A stretch of DNA of 64,000 nucleotides from Photorhabdus laumondii subsp. laumondii (GTDB taxonomy: Bacteria > Pseudomonadota > Gammaproteobacteria > Enterobacterales > Enterobacteriaceae): contig NZ_CP024901.1 in assembly GCF_003343245.1 (NCBI RefSeq), forward strand, positions 1,054,001 to 1,118,000, given 5' to 3'. Positions 1 to 9,311 of this stretch are shown here, in pieces. Every line of letters starts with the position of its first letter. The stretch's first letter is position 1. The notes beneath the pieces were generated by a model that was not told the origin of the DNA, did not search any database, and worked only from the letters and a program-made list of their open reading frames with translations. Position numbers and translations under genes: made by a program.

Positions 1-633
1 GTTGTCGAGGCTCAGTTGAAAGCCTTTGAGGCTGCTCTGATGTTCGCCAAACGAAGCCAAGATGAATGTGGTCAATTACCGAGGATATCCGTGGCGTTCG
101 ATCATCATGGGATATTCCGCCTCCAGTTCCTGATAAATAATCTCACTAATTCTCAAAAACGGAACCCTCGTCTGAGTCATCTCCACGCCTCGATCAGGAA
201 TATCTTCTTGCCCGTAGCAGAAAAATATCAGATTCCGCTCAGTGAGATACGTGTTATTCACGAAGATTCAGCCAGGCAGCACCTTGTCCACATCCTAGCC
301 TCTGGAGAAATACCCGAAATCATCACACGGCGGATGGTGTCCAAAAACCTCGCTGACGGCAAACCACCGACATCAGATGCTGCTTACGAAGAGCCGACTC
401 AGAAACTCACCTGTGCAGCAATTACGAAGGAGTATTTTGAGAAAGCTGCCGGTGATCACAAAGGCTCAGATACTATTCTGGAGGTGTTCTTTGAGGATTG
501 CGCTTGGTCGAGAGCTTTGGCCTATGTGCGTGGGCTGCAACTCAGTCATATGCTCGGTGTTTCAACCGCCATTCGTCTTAATCTTGTTAATGAAGAGGGG
601 GAGGTGAGTCAAGGTGATGTAATTACTGCCTAG
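1..633 (+). CDS. Hypothetical protein, 5' end outside window
   Basis: The frame is open from the first base, so the gene probably begins upstream; a TTG at 16 is the first possible start inside the window, but no ribosome site can be judged. At least 205 residues are visible. I recognise no domain. The protein is mixed alpha/beta in character, without membrane segments or a signal peptide. It lies about 190 bases upstream of a cysteine desulfurase and an exporter on the same strand, with an ERIC element between, so it may belong to the same accessory locus. Function unknown. Confidence 0.6.
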   Translation, partial: VVEAQLKAFEAALMFAKRSQDECGQLPRISVAFDHHGIFRLQFLINNLTNSQKRNPRLSHLHASIRNIFLPVAEKYQIPLSEIRVIHEDSARQHLVHILASGEIPEIITRRMVSKNLADGKPPTSDAAYEEPTQKLTCAAITKEYFEKAAGDHKGSDTILEVFFEDCAWSRALAYVRGLQLSHMLGVSTAIRLNLVNEEGEVSQGDVITA

Positions 634-639
634 CAGATA

Positions 640-762
640 TATACCCGTTATCTTTCAGGTTGCCTCTTTGTTGGCTGCATTCACTCTGGTTACATAGTTC
701 TCTATGCTCCCGGGGATTCGTTTCCTTGCCGCCGCGATGCATCTTGAAATCCATAGGGTATA
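640..762. repeat. ERIC element, about 123 bp
   Basis: Copy of the enterobacterial repetitive intergenic element found throughout the window. It starts TATACCCG and ends AGGGTATA as an imperfect palindrome. It is slightly shorter than the 127-bp copies, lacking a few bases in the CACCCCGG segment. Confidence 0.85.
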
Positions 763-823
763 GATATAGTCAAGATAATAAAAAAATAATTTCATCTTCG
801 TTTGTTAGTGGGGAAAATAAATT

Positions 824-2005
824 ATGTACAACTTAACCCGGCCGATATATTTGGATAACAATGCTACAACGCCATTAGATCCCGACGTGCTTCAAACTAT
901 GATGCCCTATTTTACCAGCGCTTATGGAAATGCTGCCAGTAATCACCATGCATTTGGGTGGAAAGCTATGGAAGCTGTTGATAATGCAAGAAAATTGATA
1001 TCAACATCGATAAATGCGACGAGTCATTCCGATATTATATTCACGTCGGGTTCTACCGAATCGAACAATCTTGCAATCGCGGGCCTTCAACATCGGGGCA
1101 AAAGGGGGCATGTCATCACATCGACAATTGAGCATAAGGCTGTCCTTGATTGTTGTAGTAGGCTCGAAGCAATGGGAACGGAGGTGACCTATTTACCGCC
1201 GCAAAGCGACGGCATCGTATCCCCAGATTTAATATCTCGTGCAATAAGAGATGATACCTATCTCGTTTCGATTATGGCCGCCAACAACGAGATTGGTTCA
1301 ATACAAAAAATTGAAGAGATAGGCGCGATCTGTAAGGAACATGACATTCCTCTTCATACCGACGCCACGCAAGCGCTCGGCAAAATAAAATTTGATGTAC
1401 AGCGCATGAATATCAGCCTTGCCTCATTTTCTGCGCACAAAATATATGGACCAAAGGGGGTCGGTGCACTTTATATCGATTCACGTAATAAGAATATAAC
1501 ACTCGCTCCTCTCATCGTTGGTGGGGGACATGAGCGAGGCTTACGCTCTGGAACTCTTAACGTCCCGGGGATAGTAGGCTTCGGGCGGGCCGTCGAACTG
1601 TCGGTTAAAAACTTGCCTGATGAGTCGATGAGGTTACGTTATTTACGGGATTTGCTTCGTTCGTATATTATCGAGAATGTGGCTGACGTTCGGATAAACG
1701 GTCATCTTACCGAATGCCTTCCCGGTCTGTTAAATGTCTCCTTCAACGGTTTGGATGCTGATTCGCTTTTGCTGGAGCTTTCCGAAGTTGCGTTGTCCTC
1801 TGGGTCTGCATGCACATCCGCTAACAGGGCACCGTCACATGTACTGAAGGCAATCGGCGTCAGTGATACACAGGCTCAAGCCAGTGTGCGCTTCGGGTTA
1901 GGAAGATTTAATAATGAAGACGAGATACGCTATGTTTGTCTCCGTCTGGAAAAAGCGGTGAATAAACTGAGGTCGATGGTGCCAAAGCCATTCGGCGTCC
2001 TGTAA
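824..2005 (+). CDS. Cysteine desulfurase, IscS/NifS class
   Basis: PLP-dependent enzyme that takes sulfur from L-cysteine as a protein persulfide and releases alanine. The 393-residue protein opens with YLDNNATTPLDP, contains the PLP-lysine motif SFSAHKIYGPKG near residue 205, the phosphate-binding stretch FTSGSTESNN, and the catalytic cysteine loop SSGSACTSANRAPS near residue 330. Length is close to IscS (404). The housekeeping isc operon genes (iscR, iscU, hscA) are absent, so this is probably a dedicated sulfur donor for an accessory pathway. The next gene, an MFS exporter, starts 22 bases downstream, suggesting co-transcription. A GTGGGG ribosome site lies before the start. Confidence 0.9.
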   Translation: MYNLTRPIYLDNNATTPLDPDVLQTMMPYFTSAYGNAASNHHAFGWKAMEAVDNARKLISTSINATSHSDIIFTSGSTESNNLAIAGLQHRGKRGHVITSTIEHKAVLDCCSRLEAMGTEVTYLPPQSDGIVSPDLISRAIRDDTYLVSIMAANNEIGSIQKIEEIGAICKEHDIPLHTDATQALGKIKFDVQRMNISLASFSAHKIYGPKGVGALYIDSRNKNITLAPLIVGGGHERGLRSGTLNVPGIVGFGRAVELSVKNLPDESMRLRYLRDLLRSYIIENVADVRINGHLTECLPGLLNVSFNGLDADSLLLELSEVALSSGSACTSANRAPSHVLKAIGVSDTQAQASVRFGLGRFNNEDEIRYVCLRLEKAVNKLRSMVPKPFGVL

Positions 2006-2027
2006 TAATTAAGATGGAGTTTGACTT

Positions 2028-3221
2028 ATGCGAACAATGTCGGCACTTTTTCTCCTGTTCGGAACCCTGTTCACTGCGGGGGGATATGGTGCCACCTTTC
2101 TTATTTCCGCGTATTTTCGCTCACAAGGGGGGAGTGACATTGACACTGGGACGACCCTTAGCGTGGCCTTGGTCGGCACTTTGATTGGCGTTCCTTTGGT
2201 TGGATGGTTTGCCGGGCAACTGGAAGCATCACGCCTTGCAGCCCTCGCGGCGCTGGCGATGTCTTGTGGTTATTTTCTTTTAGGGGGTTTCAGCGGTGAA
2301 CTGAGTTACATCCCGCGTATCGCAGCATTTTTGATTGGACTCGGTTGGGGAATGTTCTATATCAGTGGGCCTATGGCGTTGTCAGAGCGTGTCACTGATG
2401 CTGACAGGGGCCACTGGTTTACCCGTTTCAGCGCGTTTCAAATGGCTGGAATTTGCGGCAGTCCCATCCTCCTCGCCGCCGCGGTTGAACAGGCAGGAGT
2501 GCCCATACAAACAACGTTTCTCTTTGTTGGCGTCATTGGCATCCTCGCCTCACTACTTCTGGCGACCTTTGGGATCAGGGAACCGCATGGTCAACGGGAG
2601 TTATCACTGAGACCTTGGGTGAGAAAAATAACCAAGATTGCTGCCAGCAGTGCGATCCGTCCTATTGTGATGGTAGGTCTGGGAGGCTGCGTATTCTCTG
2701 GAATGATGTCGTTCCAAAGTTCGTTGGTTGAAGGGACTCAAGCAAATGCAAGTACATTCTTTGCTGTACATGCAGCGACTGTGGTTGTGTCGCGGCTTTT
2801 GTTAGCCCGGCGTTTATCGATGATGCCCCGTATCCCATTGGTCATCGCGCTGATGTTATTCTTAATCATGGGCATTCTGGCCCTGTTAGGCATACCAGTT
2901 AACCCCATGTTCCAGGTTTTGGCGGCCATGTTAACGGGAATAGGCTATGGATTGGTGTATCCCGTTATTCAAACATGGGCAGTAAACGATTCTGCGCTTG
3001 AGAATCGTCACGCTGCCCTCACTTGGTTCGTTGTCGCCTACTTTGTGGGGATATTTGGATTTCCTGCAATAGGTGGATGGATATTAGTGGGTGCGGGCAA
3101 GACCTTGTTTATCCTCACTCTAGCTGCAATAGCTTCTCTTGAACTTGGGGTGGCGTTATTGGGAGGGAGATGGTTTTGCCGCATTAAGGATAGGTTAACG
3201 GCACAGAATGAAGCACGTTAA
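2028..3221 (+). CDS. MFS transporter
   Basis: A 397-residue, strongly hydrophobic protein with about twelve predicted membrane segments in two blocks separated by a basic central loop near residues 185-205 (IREPHGQRELSLRPWVRK), as in the major facilitator superfamily. The start has a GGAG ribosome site and the gene follows the cysteine desulfurase by 22 bases. The likely role is export of a product made with that sulfur donor, or self-protection. The substrate cannot be told from sequence. A strong hairpin lies just after the stop. Confidence 0.8.
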   Translation: MRTMSALFLLFGTLFTAGGYGATFLISAYFRSQGGSDIDTGTTLSVALVGTLIGVPLVGWFAGQLEASRLAALAALAMSCGYFLLGGFSGELSYIPRIAAFLIGLGWGMFYISGPMALSERVTDADRGHWFTRFSAFQMAGICGSPILLAAAVEQAGVPIQTTFLFVGVIGILASLLLATFGIREPHGQRELSLRPWVRKITKIAASSAIRPIVMVGLGGCVFSGMMSFQSSLVEGTQANASTFFAVHAATVVVSRLLLARRLSMMPRIPLVIALMLFLIMGILALLGIPVNPMFQVLAAMLTGIGYGLVYPVIQTWAVNDSALENRHAALTWFVVAYFVGIFGFPAIGGWILVGAGKTLFILTLAAIASLELGVALLGGRWFCRIKDRLTAQNEAR

Positions 3222-3228
3222 CAGTCAT

Positions 3229-3258
3229 TCAGCCAGTCGATAATTATCGACTGGCTGA
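3229..3258 (+). terminator. Perfect 30-nt palindrome after MFS gene
   Basis: Arms TCAGCCAGTCGATAA and TTATCGACTGGCTGA form a long uninterrupted stem 7 bases after the stop. Only a short TTT follows. Likely transcription end for the desulfurase-MFS pair. Confidence 0.65.
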
Positions 3259-3586
3259 TTTGCCGTTGCACAAGTCATTTTTCGATGGACATAAAGTATT
3301 TAATGGGTGTTATTCCTCGTAATTGAAGCGCTTTTTTAGGGCATTCATTAATGTATTTAATGCAGCTTCCAACATTTCCCAAAATAACTAAACTTTTTAA
3401 ATATTCGAGTATTCATAAAAGAACATTTATTAACGATTAAAATTCATTTATGACTTTTAATCGTTAGATATAATATTTTCTTATTCGGAGAATATTTGGC
3501 TGTACTTAGCGGGATTTAACGTTTTAGTACAGTTATTTTTTAGTATTCCGCACCAGTGCGGACTCAGGGGAAAAGCTGTAACAATA
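3259..3586. other. Intergenic, no gene seen
   Basis: AT-rich stretch of about 330 bases between the MFS terminator and an ERIC element. I see no convincing coding frame or RNA gene. Confidence 0.5.
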
Positions 3587-3713
3587 TATACCCTATGGAT
3601 TTCAAGATACATCGCGACGGCAAGGGAGCGAATCCCCGGGAGCATAGATAACTATGTGACCGGGGTGAGCGAGTGCAGCCAACAAAGAGGCAACTTGAAA
3701 GATAACGGGTATA
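3587..3713. repeat. ERIC element, 127 bp
   Basis: Full-length copy in the orientation TATACCCTATGG to ACGGGTATA, directly upstream of the Ner-like gene. Confidence 0.9.
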
Positions 3714-3780
3714 AAAATATAAATTTGAAGAAAGTATGAATATAGCACCTTGAATAACCAAACTGAAAGGAGAATAAGGA

Positions 3781-3993
3781 ATGATTGTAAAAAACGACTG
3801 GCACCCGGCTGATATTATTGCAGGGCTTAAAAAACGGGGAACGTCGTTAGCTGCTGTTTCAAGGGATGCGGGGCTTGCATCATCCACTTTATCAAATGCT
3901 TTGCATCGTCCGTGGCCTAAAGGTGAGAAACTCATTGCTACCGCTCTAAATTGTGAGCCTTTTGAAATATGGCCAAGCAGATATTCAAAATGA
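3781..3993 (+). CDS. Ner/SfsB (Nlp)-like DNA-binding protein
   Basis: A 70-residue helix-turn-helix protein matching the Ner family (phage Mu Ner, E. coli SfsB/Nlp). The conserved start DWHPADIIAGLKKRGTSLAA, the recognition-helix region SSTLSNALHRPWPKGE and the end IWPSRY are all visible. A strong AAGGAGAATAAGGA ribosome region precedes the ATG. A paralogue lies at 31907-32173 and is also next to a PAS4-LuxR gene. It probably acts as a small transcription regulator, perhaps of prophage origin. Targets unknown. Confidence 0.88.
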   Translation: MIVKNDWHPADIIAGLKKRGTSLAAVSRDAGLASSTLSNALHRPWPKGEKLIATALNCEPFEIWPSRYSK

Positions 3994-4041
3994 AATAAAA
4001 TAAACTTCTCGAAAAAAAGTCAATGAGAAGAGATTAAGTAT

Positions 4042-4076
4042 CTGAAACTTTTCTAGTGTTTTGTGGAAAGTTTCAG
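4042..4076 (+). terminator. Hairpin after Ner-like gene
   Basis: Arms CTGAAACTTT and AAAGTTTCAG around a 15-base loop, about 50 bases after the stop. No clear T-run, so a weak terminator or an mRNA stabiliser. Confidence 0.4.
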
Positions 4077-4263
4077 GTATGATTAAAATGGAGTGATTAA
4101 CTCCTTGCCTTGATGTTTGTCATAATTAATTTTTCTGTATAAATTATTTAATCTTTTGTACTGTGCTGACATTCCTCTCTATATTTCTGTTGATTTCGCG
4201 GATCGCCAGATAGGCGTAATATTACAAAAGCGGGTAAACCAAAAATTTTTTTGGAAGTGGGTA

Positions 4264-4284
4264 GGATTCTGCTTGGCAGAACCC
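4264..4284 (-). terminator. 3' hairpin of LuxR array gene A
   Basis: Read on the minus strand, arms flank a 3-base loop about 30 bases after the stop of the gene at 4314-5036. The stem has one mismatch. A hairpin of the same family follows every gene in the array. Confidence 0.55.
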
Positions 4285-4313
4285 TAATGGAACAGTGACG
4301 GAGTGGTTCATTG

Positions 4314-5036
4314 TTATGCTAGAGTTATATAGGGATTCGGGTTAATAAATCGGGTAGGAGCATAGTTATCATACCCCTTACCTCTGCAATATTCTTTTAA
4401 CTGGCTTAATGAATTTATCCCTATTTTTTGGTAAATAAATTGTAACCTACTTTGTACCGTTCTATAGGTAATACCTAATTTTCTCGCTATGTCTTTAGCG
4501 CTTAGCGATTGCAATGCAAAAAATACTATATCGAACTCTCTGTCGGTAAATAAATCAGTTGGTTTGCCAAAAGTTAATGACTCTGGATGAATGTTATTTT
4601 CAAAATGATACATGGAGTAAATTTCAAGTTTTTTGCCGTGTCCAACAATGCCAATGCATTCTCCATCCTTCATTAGCGGTGTAACATTGGTCAGAAATGG
4701 TTGGATCATTTTTTGTTTCCCACCATAAGTCAAGGTGTTTAATACTGGAATGGTTTTTTGACTCGTCATTACAACATCACAACTCGCTTGTATAATATTT
4801 TCAAACTCAGACCACGGTGCTGGACACTCACCATCAAGCCTCCCTTCTATGCTAAAACCCTTAGGAAGACCGCTGTAATAAAGCATAGTATCATTGGCAT
4901 AGACGAATCGATGTTCCCTGTCTTTTATAGCCCAAAAATCGTTGCTGTTTTCCATATATGATATAAAGGCGTCAAAGCTTTTTGAATGAACATCCAAATC
5001 TTTGTTTACAGAGAAACTCATCGTGTTATCTTTCAT
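4314..5036 (-). CDS. PAS4-LuxR solo regulator, array gene A
   Basis: A 240-residue regulator with an N-terminal PAS4-type sensor (about residues 20-140) and a C-terminal LuxR helix-turn-helix (LFTDREFDIVFFALQSLSAK, then IARKLGITYRTVQSRLQ). No LuxI partner is nearby, so it is a solo. Translation most likely starts at MKDNTMSF, where AGGTGA lies 5 bases upstream; the open frame continues further, but that part is intergenic sequence shared by all copies. It is the last gene of the array in the direction of transcription. Photorhabdus PAS4-LuxR solos are proposed to sense host-derived molecules; the ligand here is unknown. Confidence 0.9.
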   Translation of the reverse strand: MKDNTMSFSVNKDLDVHSKSFDAFISYMENSNDFWAIKDREHRFVYANDTMLYYSGLPKGFSIEGRLDGECPAPWSEFENIIQASCDVVMTSQKTIPVLNTLTYGGKQKMIQPFLTNVTPLMKDGECIGIVGHGKKLEIYSMYHFENNIHPESLTFGKPTDLFTDREFDIVFFALQSLSAKDIARKLGITYRTVQSRLQFIYQKIGINSLSQLKEYCRGKGYDNYAPTRFINPNPYITLA

Positions 5037-5141
5037 AATTTCACCTATCATAATTGAACTGTAAAACTGTGATAACCTCCATGTGAGGTATCCCGTAAAA
5101 TCACCCTTCGCGCTGCTGAGTGAGTTTTGGCCGGAGCATAA

Positions 5142-5160
5142 GGTTCTGCTTGGCAGAACC
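5142..5160 (-). terminator. 3' hairpin of LuxR array gene B
   Basis: Perfect 8-bp arms GGTTCTGC and GCAGAACC with a 3-base loop, 36 bases after the stop of the gene at 5197-5919. Confidence 0.6.
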
Positions 5161-5196
5161 CTAATGGCATAGTGATAATAACGATGTGGTTCATTG

Positions 5197-5919
5197 TTAT
5201 GCCAGAGGTATAAAGGGATTAGGGTTAATAAATCGGGTAGGAGCGTAGTTATCATATCCCTTACCCCTGCAATATTCTTTTAACTGGCTTAATGAATTTA
5301 TCCCTATTTTCTGGTAAATGACATGTAGCCTGCTTTGTACCGTTCTATAGGTAATACTTAATTTTCTGGCAATATCTTTAGCGCTTAATGATTGCAAAGC
5401 AAAAAATACTATATCGAATTCTCTATCTGTAAAAATCTCAGTTGGGTTGCCAAATGATAATGATTCAGGATGCCTGTTGTTTTCAAAATGATACATGGAA
5501 TAAATTTCAAGTTTTCTACCGTGCCCCACAACCCCAATACATTCTCCATCCTTCATTAGTGGTGTAACATCGACCAAAAATGGTTGGATTATTTTTTCTC
5601 TCCCGCCGTAAGTGAAGGTGTTTAATACCGGAATGGTCTTTTGAGTCGTCATTACATTGCCATCACTAGCATGTACAATATCTTCAAGCTCAGACCACGG
5701 AGCTGGACACTCACTAACAAGCCTCCCTTCTATGCTAAAACCCTTAGGAAGACCGCTGTAATAAAGCATAATATCATTGGCATAGACGAATCGATGTTCG
5801 TTGTCTTTTATAGCCCAAAAATCGTTGCTGTTTTCCATATATGATATAAAGGCGTCAAAGCTTTTTGAATGAACATCCAAATCTTTGTTTACAGAGAAAC
5901 TCATCGTGTTATCTTTCAT
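5197..5919 (-). CDS. PAS4-LuxR solo regulator, array gene B
   Basis: Same 240-residue architecture as gene A. The first 35 residues (to ENSNDFWAIKD) and the DNA-binding end are almost the same as its neighbours. Differences cluster in the sensor (LVSECPAPWSELEDIVHASD) and in the linker, which reads FGNPTEIFTDRE where most copies read FGKPTDLFTDRE. That linker variant is shared with gene F, a hint of exchange between copies. Confidence 0.9.
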   Translation of the reverse strand: MKDNTMSFSVNKDLDVHSKSFDAFISYMENSNDFWAIKDNEHRFVYANDIMLYYSGLPKGFSIEGRLVSECPAPWSELEDIVHASDGNVMTTQKTIPVLNTFTYGGREKIIQPFLVDVTPLMKDGECIGVVGHGRKLEIYSMYHFENNRHPESLSFGNPTEIFTDREFDIVFFALQSLSAKDIARKLSITYRTVQSRLHVIYQKIGINSLSQLKEYCRGKGYDNYAPTRFINPNPFIPLA

Positions 5920-6185
5920 AATTTCACCTATATGATTAAATGGTAAAACTGGAATAACTTCTATGTAAGGTTATCACTTTTACGACACAATGGATAATTA
6001 TGTTTATCAGTTTCAAAAGGGGACTCTCTTTGGTGTGGACGATTTTACAAAGGAGCAGTTTCCTGTAATCATCTTCAATATGCTAATATTCTATATTGTG
6101 TGAAATTTTTATTAGTAATTATGTTTTTAATGAATAATTGCAATATGAAATATGCTGGATGGAGTGTGAGAGAAACAAGGTGTAA

Positions 6186-6204
6186 GGTTCTGCCAAGCAG
6201 AACC
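6186..6204 (-). terminator. 3' hairpin of LuxR array gene C
   Basis: Perfect 8-bp arms with loop CAA, 36 bases after the stop of the gene at 6241-6963. Confidence 0.6.
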
Positions 6205-6240
6205 CTAATAGCATAGTGACGATAACGGTGTGGTTCATTG

Positions 6241-6963
6241 TTATACTAGAGGTATATAGGGATTCGTGTTAATAAATCGGGTAGGAGCGTAGTTATCATA
6301 CCCCTTACCCCTGCAATATTCTTTTAACTGGCTTAATGAATTTATCCCTATTTTCTGATAAATGATATGTAGCCTGCTTTGTACCGTTCTATAGGTAATA
6401 CTTAATTTTCTGGCAATATCTTTAGCGCTTAGCGATTGTAATGCAAAAAATACTATATCGAACTCTCTATCAGTAAATAAATCAGTTGGTTTGCCAAAAG
6501 TTAATGAGTCAGGCTGAATGTTGTTTTCAAAATGATACATGGAATAAATTTCAAGTTTTTTACCGTGACCAACAACCCCAATGCATTTCCCATCCTTCAT
6601 TAGGGGGGTAACATTGAGCATAAATGGTTGGATCATTTTTTGTTTCCCACCATAAGTCAAGGTGTTTAATACTGGAATGGTTTTTTGACTCGTCATTACA
6701 ACATCACAACTAGCTTGTATAATATTTTCAAACTCAGACCACGGTGCTGGACACTCACCATCAAGCCTCCCTTCTATATTAAAACCTTTAGGAAGGCCGC
6801 TGTAATAAATCATTGTATCATTGGCATAGATGAATCGATGTTCGTTGTCTTTTATAGCCCAAATATCATTGCTGTTTTCCATATATGATATAAAGGCGTC
6901 AAAGCTTTTTGAATGAACATCCAGATCCTTGTTTACAGAGAAACTCATCGTATTATCTTTCAT
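6241..6963 (-). CDS. PAS4-LuxR solo regulator, array gene C
   Basis: A 240-residue PAS4 plus LuxR helix-turn-helix protein starting at MKDNTMSF with the common AGGTGA ribosome site. Its sensor resembles gene A (RLDGECPAPWSEFENIIQAS) but has NDIWAIKDNEHRFIYANDTM near residue 40. The C-terminus ends in INTNPYIPLV, unlike the usual INPNPYIPLA. The 5' intergenic region of about 300 bases is of the longer type shared with genes B and D. Confidence 0.9.
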   Translation of the reverse strand: MKDNTMSFSVNKDLDVHSKSFDAFISYMENSNDIWAIKDNEHRFIYANDTMIYYSGLPKGFNIEGRLDGECPAPWSEFENIIQASCDVVMTSQKTIPVLNTLTYGGKQKMIQPFMLNVTPLMKDGKCIGVVGHGKKLEIYSMYHFENNIQPDSLTFGKPTDLFTDREFDIVFFALQSLSAKDIARKLSITYRTVQSRLHIIYQKIGINSLSQLKEYCRGKGYDNYAPTRFINTNPYIPLV

Positions 6964-7208
6964 AATTTCACCTATATGATTAAATTGTAAAAACTCCCAT
7001 GTAAAATTATCACTTTTACAACACAATGGATAATTATATTTATGAGTTTTGGGCACCTATTTGGTGCGGATGATTTTACAGAGGAGCAGTTTCTATAATT
7101 ACCTTCAATATGCTAATATTCTATATTGTGTAAAATTTTTATTAGTAATTATGTTCTTAATGAATAATTGCAATGTGCTGGATGGAATGTGAGAGAAACA
7201 AGGCTTAA

Positions 7209-7227
7209 GGTTCTGCCAAGCAGAACC
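7209..7227 (-). terminator. 3' hairpin of LuxR array gene D
   Basis: Perfect 8-bp arms with loop CAA, 36 bases after the stop of the gene at 7264-7986. Confidence 0.6.
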
Positions 7228-7263
7228 CTAATAGCATAGTGATGATAACGGTGTGGTTCATTG

Positions 7264-7986
7264 TTATGCCAGAGGTATATAGGGATTAGGGTTAATAAAT
7301 CGGGTAGGAGCGTAGTTATCATATCCCTTACCCCTGCAATATTCTTTTAACTGGCTTAATGAATTTATCCCTATTTTCTGATAAATGATATGTAGCCTGC
7401 TTTGTACCGTTCTATAGGTAATACTTAATTTTCTGGCAATATCTTTAGCGCTTAGCGATTGTAATGCAAAAAATACTATATCGAACTCTCTATCAGTAAA
7501 TAAATCAGTTGGTTTGCCAAAAGTTAATGAATCAGGGTGAATGTTGTTTTCAAAATGGTACATGGAATAAATTTCAAGTTTTTTACCGTGCCCAACAATG
7601 CCAATGCATTTCCCATCCTTCATTAGCGGTGTAATATCGACCAGGAATGGTTGGATTATTTTTTCTCTCCCACCATAAATGAAGGTATTTAGTACCGGAA
7701 TGGTTTTTTGACTCGTCATTACGTTTTTATCATTAGCTTGTATAACATCTACAAAATCAACCCACGGTCCTGGACATTCAATATCAAGTCTTCCTTCTAT
7801 ATTGAACCCCTTTGGGAGACCACTGTAATAAAGTGTAGCATCATTAGCATACACGAATCGAGATTCGCTATCTTTTATGATCCAAAAATCGTTGCTGTTT
7901 TCCATATATGATATGAAAGCATCAAAGCTTTTTGAATGAACATCCAGATCTTTATTTACAGAGAAACTCATAGTGTTATCTTTCAT
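7264..7986 (-). CDS. PAS4-LuxR solo regulator, array gene D
   Basis: A 240-residue member of the array. The sensor carries its own variants (IIKDSESRFVYANDATLYYS, and CPGPWVDFVDVIQANDKN), while the helix-turn-helix is nearly identical to genes B and C. The upstream spacer of about 310 bases matches the spacer before genes B and C, showing that gene and promoter were duplicated together. Confidence 0.9.
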   Translation of the reverse strand: MKDNTMSFSVNKDLDVHSKSFDAFISYMENSNDFWIIKDSESRFVYANDATLYYSGLPKGFNIEGRLDIECPGPWVDFVDVIQANDKNVMTSQKTIPVLNTFIYGGREKIIQPFLVDITPLMKDGKCIGIVGHGKKLEIYSMYHFENNIHPDSLTFGKPTDLFTDREFDIVFFALQSLSAKDIARKLSITYRTVQSRLHIIYQKIGINSLSQLKEYCRGKGYDNYAPTRFINPNPYIPLA

Positions 7987-8248
7987 AATTTCACCTATAT
8001 GATTAAACGGTAAAACTGGAATAATCTCCATGTAAGGTTATCACTTTTGCGACACAATGGATAATTATATTTATGAGTTTTTGGGCACCTATTTGGTGCG
8101 GATGATTTTACAGAGGAGCAGTTTCCTGTAATCACCTTCAATATGCTAATATTCTATATTGTGTAAAATTTTTATTAGTAATTATGTTTTTAATGAGTAA
8201 TTGCAATATGAAATATGCTGGATGGAATGTGAGAGAAACAAGGCTTAA

Positions 8249-8267
8249 GGTTCTGCCAAGCAGAACC
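8249..8267 (-). terminator. 3' hairpin of LuxR array gene E
   Basis: Perfect 8-bp arms with loop CAA, 36 bases after the stop of the gene at 8304-9026. Confidence 0.6.
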
Positions 8268-8303
8268 CTAATAGCATAGTGATGATAATGGTGTGGTTCA
8301 TTG

Positions 8304-9026
8304 TTATGCCAGAGGTATATAGGGATTAGGGTTAATAAATCGGGTAGGAGCATAATTATCGTACCCCTTATCTCTGCAATATTCCTTTAACTGGCTTAAT
8401 GAATTTATCCCTATTTTTTGATAAATAAATTGTAACCTGCTTTGTACTGTTCTATAGGTAATACTTAATTTTCTCGCTATATCTTTAGCACTGAGTGATT
8501 GCAACGCAAAAAATACTATATCGAACTCTCTGTCGGTAAATAAATCAGTTGGTGTGCCAAAAGTTAATGAGTCAGGGTGCCTGTTGTTTTCAAAATGGTA
8601 CATGGAATAAATTTCAAGTTTTTTACCGTGTCCTACAACGCCAATACATTTTCCATCCTTTATTAGCGGTGTAAGATCAGCTAGAAACGGCTGGATCATT
8701 TTTTCTTTCCCTCCATAAATGAAGGTGTTTAGTACCGGGATGGTTTTTTGACTCGTCATTACGTTTTTATCGTTAGCTTGTATAATATCTGCAACCTCAG
8801 ACCACGGAGCTGGACATTCACTATCAAGCCTCCCTTCTATGTTAAAACCCTTAGGAAGATCGCTGTAATAGAGTGCAACATCATTAGCATAGACGAATCG
8901 AGATTCACTATCTTTTATAATCCAAAGATCGTTGCTGTTTTCCATGTATGATATAAAAGCATCAAAGCTTTTTGAATGAACATCCAGATCTTTGTTTACA
9001 GAGAAACTCATCGTTTTATCTTTCAT
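8304..9026 (-). CDS. PAS4-LuxR solo regulator, array gene E
   Basis: A 240-residue member starting MKDKTMSFSV. Sensor variants include NDLWIIKDSESRFVYANDVA and FLADLTPLIKDGKCIG. The recognition helix YRTVQSRLQ matches gene A rather than the RLH type of genes B to D. The short 5' spacer type returns here and is the one that received an ERIC insertion before the next gene's hairpin. Confidence 0.9.
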   Translation of the reverse strand: MKDKTMSFSVNKDLDVHSKSFDAFISYMENSNDLWIIKDSESRFVYANDVALYYSDLPKGFNIEGRLDSECPAPWSEVADIIQANDKNVMTSQKTIPVLNTFIYGGKEKMIQPFLADLTPLIKDGKCIGVVGHGKKLEIYSMYHFENNRHPDSLTFGTPTDLFTDREFDIVFFALQSLSAKDIARKLSITYRTVQSRLQFIYQKIGINSLSQLKEYCRDKGYDNYAPTRFINPNPYIPLA

Positions 9027-9131
9027 AATTTCACCTATCATGATTAAACTGTAAAACTGTGATAACTTCCATGTGAGGTATCCCACATAACTGCTTTTTG
9101 CGCTGTTAAGCGCGTTTTGGTTGGAGCATAA

Positions 9132-9150
9132 GGTTCTGTTAGACAGAACC
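9132..9150 (-). terminator. 3' hairpin of LuxR array gene F, displaced by ERIC
   Basis: Arms GGTTCTGT and ACAGAACC with loop TAG. It lies about 160 bases from the gene F stop because an ERIC element is inserted between. Confidence 0.55.
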
Positions 9151-9159
9151 CTAATGGCA

Positions 9160-9286
9160 TATACCCGTCATCTTTCAAGTTGCTTCTTTGTTGGCTGCAC
9201 TCCCTCACCCCGGTCACATAGTTATCTATGCTCCCGGGGATTCGCTCCCTTGCCGTCGCGATGCATCTTGAAATCCATAGGGTATA
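9160..9286. repeat. ERIC element with visible TA target duplication
   Basis: Full 127-bp copy between gene F and its hairpin. The uninterrupted site survives beside gene B (near 5165-5176: ATGGCATAGTGATAAT); here ATGGCA and GTGATAAT flank an element that begins and ends with TA. Confidence 0.92.
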
Positions 9287-9311
9287 GTGATAATAACGAT
9301 GTGGTTCATTG

